This document shows positions 6,082 to 9,442 of a stretch of DNA of 9,442 nucleotides, one piece after another. Origin of the DNA: Desulfobacula sp. GTDB lineage: Bacteria > Desulfobacterota > Desulfobacteria > Desulfobacterales > Desulfobacteraceae. The position numbers were made by a program, and so were the translations under genes. The stretch lies in NCBI GenBank assembly GCA_011390085.1, contig JAABTB010000062.1:1-9442 (forward strand), in the 5' to 3' direction. Numbering within the stretch: the first letter of the stretch is position 1; each line of letters begins with the position of its first letter. The notes beneath the pieces were generated by a model, which did no database searches, was not told where the DNA came from, and was given only the letters and a program-made list of their open reading frames with translations.

Positions 6082-7038
6082 ATGATCAATTTAAATCAAT
6101 TCAGGGCCTTCTATTACGTCGCCAAATACTCAAGCTATACGGTTGCCGCCGAAACCCTCTGCATTTCCCAGCCTGCCGTAACAGCCCAGATCAAATTGTT
6201 TGAACGATTTTACGACATGACCTTGTTCAGAAGACAGGGCCGGGAGATTCGTCTGACCCATACGGGAAAAATATTGTTTGAAAAGGCGGAAAGACTATTC
6301 AGCATTGAAGATGAGGTGGAGTCCACCCTGGTCGAAATAAAGGAATTGAACCAGGGCCTTCTTCAAATCGGGTGTACCAAGGCCTATGCCAACCATATCA
6401 TGCCCTCCGTCGTTTCGGTGTTTCACAGGGCCTACCCCAATATCAAAATTATTCTTGAAGAGGGCAGTTCCATGGCCATGATCAACAGTCTCAGGGATTT
6501 TAAAAATGAAGTCATTGTCGTGGCCCAGATGGATGTTAATGATTCCAGGATTCAATTTGTCCCCTTCAGCCAAGAGGAAATTGTGGTCATCCTTTCAGCC
6601 GGTCACCCCCTGACCCGGAAAAAAGAGCTGGAATTCAGCGACATTGCAAAAGAACCGATTATCCTTAAAGGAACAGGTTCCGGCACCCGGCAGAAGGTCA
6701 TGGCTCTGTATGAGAAACAGGGGATGGTCCCCAATGTTTTCATGGAATCCAACAATACCGAATTTATCATCGACCTGGTGGAAAGGGGAGAGGGGATTTC
6801 CTTTCTGGTAAAACCCTCGGTTGAACACAAAATCAAAACAAAAAAGATCGCCGTACGGCGGTTAAAGGGCATCCGGCTGTTTCTGGATGTCAGCCTGGGA
6901 TTTTCGAAAAATACGCCCCTTTCCCCTGCAGCCACCGCTTTTTATGAAGTGGTCAAACGCTCCTTTCTTGAAGAGTCCCCTCAAAACGGCATCAGGTCCA
7001 TTATGGCAAAAATCCTGGCCAAACAGTGGCAGAACTAA
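6082..7038 (+). CDS. LysR-family transcriptional regulator, divergent to the phenol operon
   Basis: This 318-aa LysR-type regulator has a winged helix-turn-helix in the first 60 residues (LNQFRAFYYVAKYSSYTVAA, 4-23; LCISQPAVTAQIKLFE, 26-41; FRRQGREIRLTHTG, 49-62). A linker helix and a periplasmic-binding-fold effector domain from about residue 90 follow. It should bind DNA as a tetramer and respond to a small molecule, probably an aromatic substrate or pathway intermediate. The longer reading from 5947 is rejected because its extra N-terminus has no family match, lies across the promoter and has no ribosome binding site. Its position divergent from ppsA, with a T-N11-A dyad in between, suggests autoregulation and control of the operon. 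This is notable because the classic phenol clusters of denitrifiers are usually linked to sigma54-dependent activators. The effector is unknown. Confidence 0.92.
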   Translation: MINLNQFRAFYYVAKYSSYTVAAETLCISQPAVTAQIKLFERFYDMTLFRRQGREIRLTHTGKILFEKAERLFSIEDEVESTLVEIKELNQGLLQIGCTKAYANHIMPSVVSVFHRAYPNIKIILEEGSSMAMINSLRDFKNEVIVVAQMDVNDSRIQFVPFSQEEIVVILSAGHPLTRKKELEFSDIAKEPIILKGTGSGTRQKVMALYEKQGMVPNVFMESNNTEFIIDLVERGEGISFLVKPSVEHKIKTKKIAVRRLKGIRLFLDVSLGFSKNTPLSPAATAFYEVVKRSFLEESPQNGIRSIMAKILAKQWQN

Positions 7039-7110
7039 TAGATTTCCGGGTTTACATATCCGGATCACGCCTTATTTTGAGAGCTGTTATTTTCTAGGAT
7101 AAGGGTGAAT

Positions 7111-7770
7111 ATGAGATTAGCTGTTTTTTCAGATGTCCACAGCTCCTATACAAAGATGCTGGCGGTCTTCAGCGACATGGAAAAATACGGGATCGACCGG
7201 TATATTTGTTTGGGGGATATCATCGGATATGGGCCCCGGCCCGAAGAAACCGTCCGGCTTCTCATGTCAAAGCAGGTGGTTTCTGTTCGGGGGAACCATG
7301 AGCTGGCCATGTTTGACCCGGAGTATCTTGAGCTTTTTCCCAAAAGGATCAAGCAGCCGCTCCTGGATAATATGGCGGCTCTTTCCACGGCATCCGTCCG
7401 CTACCTTGAAAATACCCCGGCCTATTTAACCCTTGAAAACTGCCATTTTGTCCATGGCACGCCTCCCGATAAAATCACCACCTATATCTACGATGTGACG
7501 GACTATTATTTAAAATCACTTTTTAATAATTCGGACAAGCAGGTGTTTTTTACAGGCCATACCCATGAGTTGGTATTGATTACCTACACGGACAAGAATT
7601 TTTACCGCCGGCGGATCAGGGAAAACTGTACCATTCCCCTGAGCCCTGACCGGAAATATCTGTTGAATGTGGGCAGTATCGGGTTTTCACGGGATGATTT
7701 TGAAGAATCAAAATATGCCGTATATGATACCGAAAAAAAAGAGCTTATGATCCGGATGGTGAAAGCATGA
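7111..7770 (+). CDS. Calcineurin-like metallophosphoesterase (YfcE/MJ0936-like)
   Basis: This 219-aa soluble protein has a complete dinuclear-metal phosphoesterase set: DVH (Asp8, His10), GDIIGYGP (Asp36), RGNHE (Asn62, His63), FVHG (His115) and GHTH (His150, His152). A GSIGFSRD segment (188-195) follows, like the NPGSVGxPRD loop of the family. Such proteins hydrolyse phosphomonoesters or diesters, and the natural substrate is usually unknown. The ATG at 7111 is preceded by AAGG at a spacing of 6. A GTG at 7105 would add two residues and is a real alternative. It lies 72 nt after the LysR gene in the same direction with no clear terminator between, so co-transcription is possible. Whether it acts on phenylphosphate is pure speculation from context, since most members are general housekeeping enzymes. 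Confidence 0.88.
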   Translation: MRLAVFSDVHSSYTKMLAVFSDMEKYGIDRYICLGDIIGYGPRPEETVRLLMSKQVVSVRGNHELAMFDPEYLELFPKRIKQPLLDNMAALSTASVRYLENTPAYLTLENCHFVHGTPPDKITTYIYDVTDYYLKSLFNNSDKQVFFTGHTHELVLITYTDKNFYRRRIRENCTIPLSPDRKYLLNVGSIGFSRDDFEESKYAVYDTEKKELMIRMVKA

Positions 7771-7794
7771 ATTAGTTTTCATCGGGCTTTTTTT
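7752..7794 (+). terminator. Possible intrinsic terminator after the metallophosphoesterase
   Basis: On the plus strand CCGGATG(GT)GAAA pairs with TTTCATCGGG, with a 2-nt bulge and one G-G mismatch, around the loop holding the stop codon. It is followed by C and seven Ts (7788-7794). It overlaps the 3' end of the convergent transporter gene. The imperfect stem makes this a moderate call. No T-run serves the opposite direction. Confidence 0.4.
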
Positions 7795-8681
7795 CTCCAG
7801 GGCAGAAGCCGCCCGTCAATACAGATGAGTCCTGAGAAAATCAGGATCATGCCTGCAAAGGCATTCCAGCCGGGGGTTTCACCCAGGACCACCATGCCGA
7901 GGAAAATGGCACTGACCGGGATCAAAAAGGTCACCAGAAGAATATTGGTAGCCCCGGCCTTGGCCAGCACATAAAAATAAACAATATAGGCCAGGGAGGT
8001 TGAAACGGCGGCCAGCCCGAAAAGGGCGGCAAAGGTCTGGGCCGTCGGGTGAAGGCCCAAAGGCTGTTCAACGATAAAGGCCAGGGGGATCATGAGAAAG
8101 GATGAGCCCGTGAGCATGCCCGTGGCCACCACCACAGGGTCGAGATCCCGGAACCTCCGGCCGAAAATGGCGGCCAGGGAATACAGAAAGGCGGCACAGA
8201 GAACTGCTGCCTGGCCCGCGGTCTTCATGCCGACGCCCTGCAAGGAATCAATGCCGATGAGGACCGCAACCCCGGCCCATCCGAGGAGGACCCCGGCCAG
8301 ACGGTTTTTGGTCAGGGGCTCGTCCCGGGTCAGAAAATGGGCCAGGATGACGCTGAAAACCGGGGTGGTGGCGTTCAGGATGGCGGCCAGGCTGGAATCA
8401 ATATGGGTCTGACCCCAGGTGATGAGGGAAAAGGGAAGGACATTGTTCAGTGCCCCGAGAACAAGGAGAGCTCCCCAGGTACGGGGATTTTGCGGCAGTT
8501 TCCGGCCGGTGATGATGACAAACACCAGGAGAAGCAAAGCCGCCGTTCCCACCCGGCAGGCCACCACTGTTAAAGGCGTCATGCGCTCCACGGCAATCTT
8601 GACAAAGAAAAAAGACGCCCCCCAGACCAGGGCCAGAAAACCGATCAGGGCCCATTCTTTAAATCCCATCACCTTGTTCAT
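7779..8681 (-). CDS. DMT-superfamily EamA-type inner-membrane transporter
   Basis: This 300-aa membrane protein has about ten hydrophobic segments arranged as two EamA repeats (about residues 8-138 and 149-285). TM1 holds the family-typical LVWGASFFFVKIA. The second repeat ends with LGMVVLGETPGWNAFAGMIL, matching the common LGExxxxxxxxG-x-x-L(I) ending. A basic tail (WRKKAR) should be cytoplasmic by the positive-inside rule. Members export metabolites or amino acids, and the substrate cannot be told from sequence. The ATG at 8681 is chosen because AAGGAAG lies close upstream and the family start fits. An in-frame extension to 8795 adds 38 residues through AT-rich intergenic DNA without a ribosome binding site. 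It converges with the phosphoesterase gene with an 8-bp gap. No function in the phenol pathway is indicated. Confidence 0.9.
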   Translation of the reverse strand: MNKVMGFKEWALIGFLALVWGASFFFVKIAVERMTPLTVVACRVGTAALLLLVFVIITGRKLPQNPRTWGALLVLGALNNVLPFSLITWGQTHIDSSLAAILNATTPVFSVILAHFLTRDEPLTKNRLAGVLLGWAGVAVLIGIDSLQGVGMKTAGQAAVLCAAFLYSLAAIFGRRFRDLDPVVVATGMLTGSSFLMIPLAFIVEQPLGLHPTAQTFAALFGLAAVSTSLAYIVYFYVLAKAGATNILLVTFLIPVSAIFLGMVVLGETPGWNAFAGMILIFSGLICIDGRLLPWRKKAR

Positions 8682-8788
8682 CGTCTTCCTTTTGTTTTTC
8701 AAATTAATTATCGGCGTTCCCTCAATACCGGGTACCATAAACCAGAGTAAAAAAATATGCCACCCGAATCTTACGGATGAGACCCGCC

Positions 8789-8816
8789 TTGACACTGAGA
8801 AGTGCTATGGTATATT
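8789..8816 (+). promoter_or_regulatory. Predicted sigma70 promoter for the methyltransferase unit
   Basis: TTGACA (8789-8794), a 16-nt spacer and TATATT (8811-8816) predict a start near 8823. It lies in the 253-nt stretch between the transporter and methyltransferase genes and is the only strong signal there. No convincing promoter for the transporter was found on the opposite strand. Confidence 0.6.
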
Positions 8817-8845
8817 AACAATTTCTAAATAGTTTGGGGTAATAA

Positions 8846-8938
8846 ATGGAACATGAAGATATTAAAGTCAAAATTCTGCATCCAGGCGGAAACCCTTCTT
8901 TGTGTTCATTGTGCACCATAATCTCTAAGAAACGATGA
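8846..8938 (+). CDS. Possible 30-aa leader peptide overlapping the methyltransferase start
   Basis: ATG 8846 follows GGGGT (8836-8840) at 5 nt and opens a 30-codon frame ending in TGA at 8936-8938. This overlaps the methyltransferase ATG at 8935 in an ATGA. The methyltransferase has no good ribosome binding site of its own, so translation of this frame could deliver ribosomes to it. The peptide has a CSLC pair and a basic end (SKKR) and matches no family I recognise. It may be only a chance frame, or the trace of a frameshifted longer N-terminus. Confidence 0.35.
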   Translation: MEHEDIKVKILHPGGNPSLCSLCTIISKKR

Positions 8939-9442
8939 ATTGTCCTTTGTGTAAACAATATGGAAGGCCGTTTTATCGCGATATATTCTTTTTATGCACC
9001 AATTGCTCGGGTATTTTTAAAAACAAAAATCATTATGTTGATCAGGCTGCGGAAGTAAAAAGATACAAAGAGCACAATAATGATGTTAATGATATTCGTT
9101 ATCAAAAATTTGTATCGCCTATTACCCATCATGTTTTAAACAATTTTTCACCGGTGCATCGCGGCCTGGATTTCGGTTGCGGAACAGATCCGGTGATATC
9201 CAAGGTTCTCCAAGACAATGGATATGATATCTGCCAATTCGATCCTTTTTTTTCCAATAATGTAGATCTGCTCAATAATACCTATGACTATATTGTAAGC
9301 TGTGAAGTAATGGAGCATTTTCATGATCCTGATGCAGAATTCAAATTGCTTTATCGGCTGCTGGAACCGAATGGTGAACTGCTTTGTATGACCCATCTCT
9401 ATGACCAGGATATCGATTTTAAAGCCTGGTATTATAAAAATG
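8935..9442 (+). CDS. Class I SAM-dependent methyltransferase with N-terminal zinc ribbon, 3' end off the right edge
   Basis: 169 complete codons are visible. Residues 1-30 are a small zinc ribbon with CPLC (Cys3, Cys6) and CTNC (Cys21, Cys24). A Rossmann methyltransferase domain follows, with the SAM-binding motif GLDFGCG (77-83), the acidic end of strand 2 at QFDPFF (101-106) and the CEVMEHFHDP segment (123-132). From memory this fits a family of about 210-230 residues, so perhaps 40-60 are missing. The methyl acceptor of this family is not known to me. The start ATG overlaps the TGA of a 30-codon upstream frame, and AAGAA is the only weak Shine-Dalgarno-like match. The gene is visibly more AT-rich than the rest of the window. 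No link to the phenol genes is evident. Confidence 0.85.
   Translation, partial: MNCPLCKQYGRPFYRDIFFLCTNCSGIFKNKNHYVDQAAEVKRYKEHNNDVNDIRYQKFVSPITHHVLNNFSPVHRGLDFGCGTDPVISKVLQDNGYDICQFDPFFSNNVDLLNNTYDYIVSCEVMEHFHDPDAEFKLLYRLLEPNGELLCMTHLYDQDIDFKAWYYKN

Noticed and set aside
7046..7066. TCCGG-N10-CCGGA inverted repeat after the LysR gene as terminator
   Set aside because: The stem is only 5 bp with a 10-nt loop, and no T-run follows.
8682..8795. 38-residue N-terminal extension of the EamA transporter
   Set aside because: It lies in AT-rich intergenic DNA without a ribosome site, and the family start and an AAGGAAG site support 8681.
9148..9396. Minus-strand 82-codon frame at the right end
   Set aside because: It is antisense to the methyltransferase, which has clear motifs. 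No domain was seen.

Overview
The window is about 9.4 kb of bacterial DNA. It is dominated by an apparent operon on the minus strand for anaerobic activation of phenol (or a close analogue such as an aniline or cresol) by phosphorylation and carboxylation. In transcription order (right to left) it holds: a phenylphosphate synthase catalytic subunit (PpsA-like, 3982-5823), the ATP-grasp subunit of the same enzyme (PpsB-like, 2887-3972), a UbiD-family (de)carboxylase with a complete prenylated-FMN active site (1347-2753, phenylphosphate carboxylase-like), and an AMP-forming acyl/aryl-CoA ligase (1-1331) cut by the left edge. Together they suggest the route phenol -> phenylphosphate -> 4-hydroxybenzoate -> 4-hydroxybenzoyl-CoA. 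The first three calls rest on family motifs and gene order, the overall pathway is an inference. Such clusters are known from denitrifiers (Thauera, Aromatoleum), Geobacter and sulfate reducers. The mid-range base composition, compact operon and lack of oxygenases suggest a strict anaerobe, perhaps a Desulfobacterota sulfate reducer, but the genus cannot be read from this sequence.

Divergent from the operon, across a 258-bp control region, is a LysR-type regulator gene (6082-7038). The control region carries two face-to-face sigma70-like promoters whose -35 boxes are the two arms of one palindrome (5987-6005). It also has a perfect 17-bp LysR-type T-N11-A dyad (6027-6043) centred about 65 bp upstream of the predicted ppsA transcription start. 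This is the textbook arrangement for an autoregulated LysR protein that activates its divergent target.

Downstream of the regulator on the plus strand is a small calcineurin-like metallophosphoesterase (7111-7770). It converges, with an 8-bp gap, on a 10-TM DMT/EamA transporter on the minus strand (7779-8681). At the right end, after a good plus-strand promoter (8789-8816), lies a possible 30-codon leader ORF that overlaps by ATGA with a zinc-ribbon class I SAM-dependent methyltransferase (8935 to the right edge, truncated). This last segment is visibly more AT-rich than the rest. No tRNA, rRNA, CRISPR array, insertion sequence or phage feature was seen.
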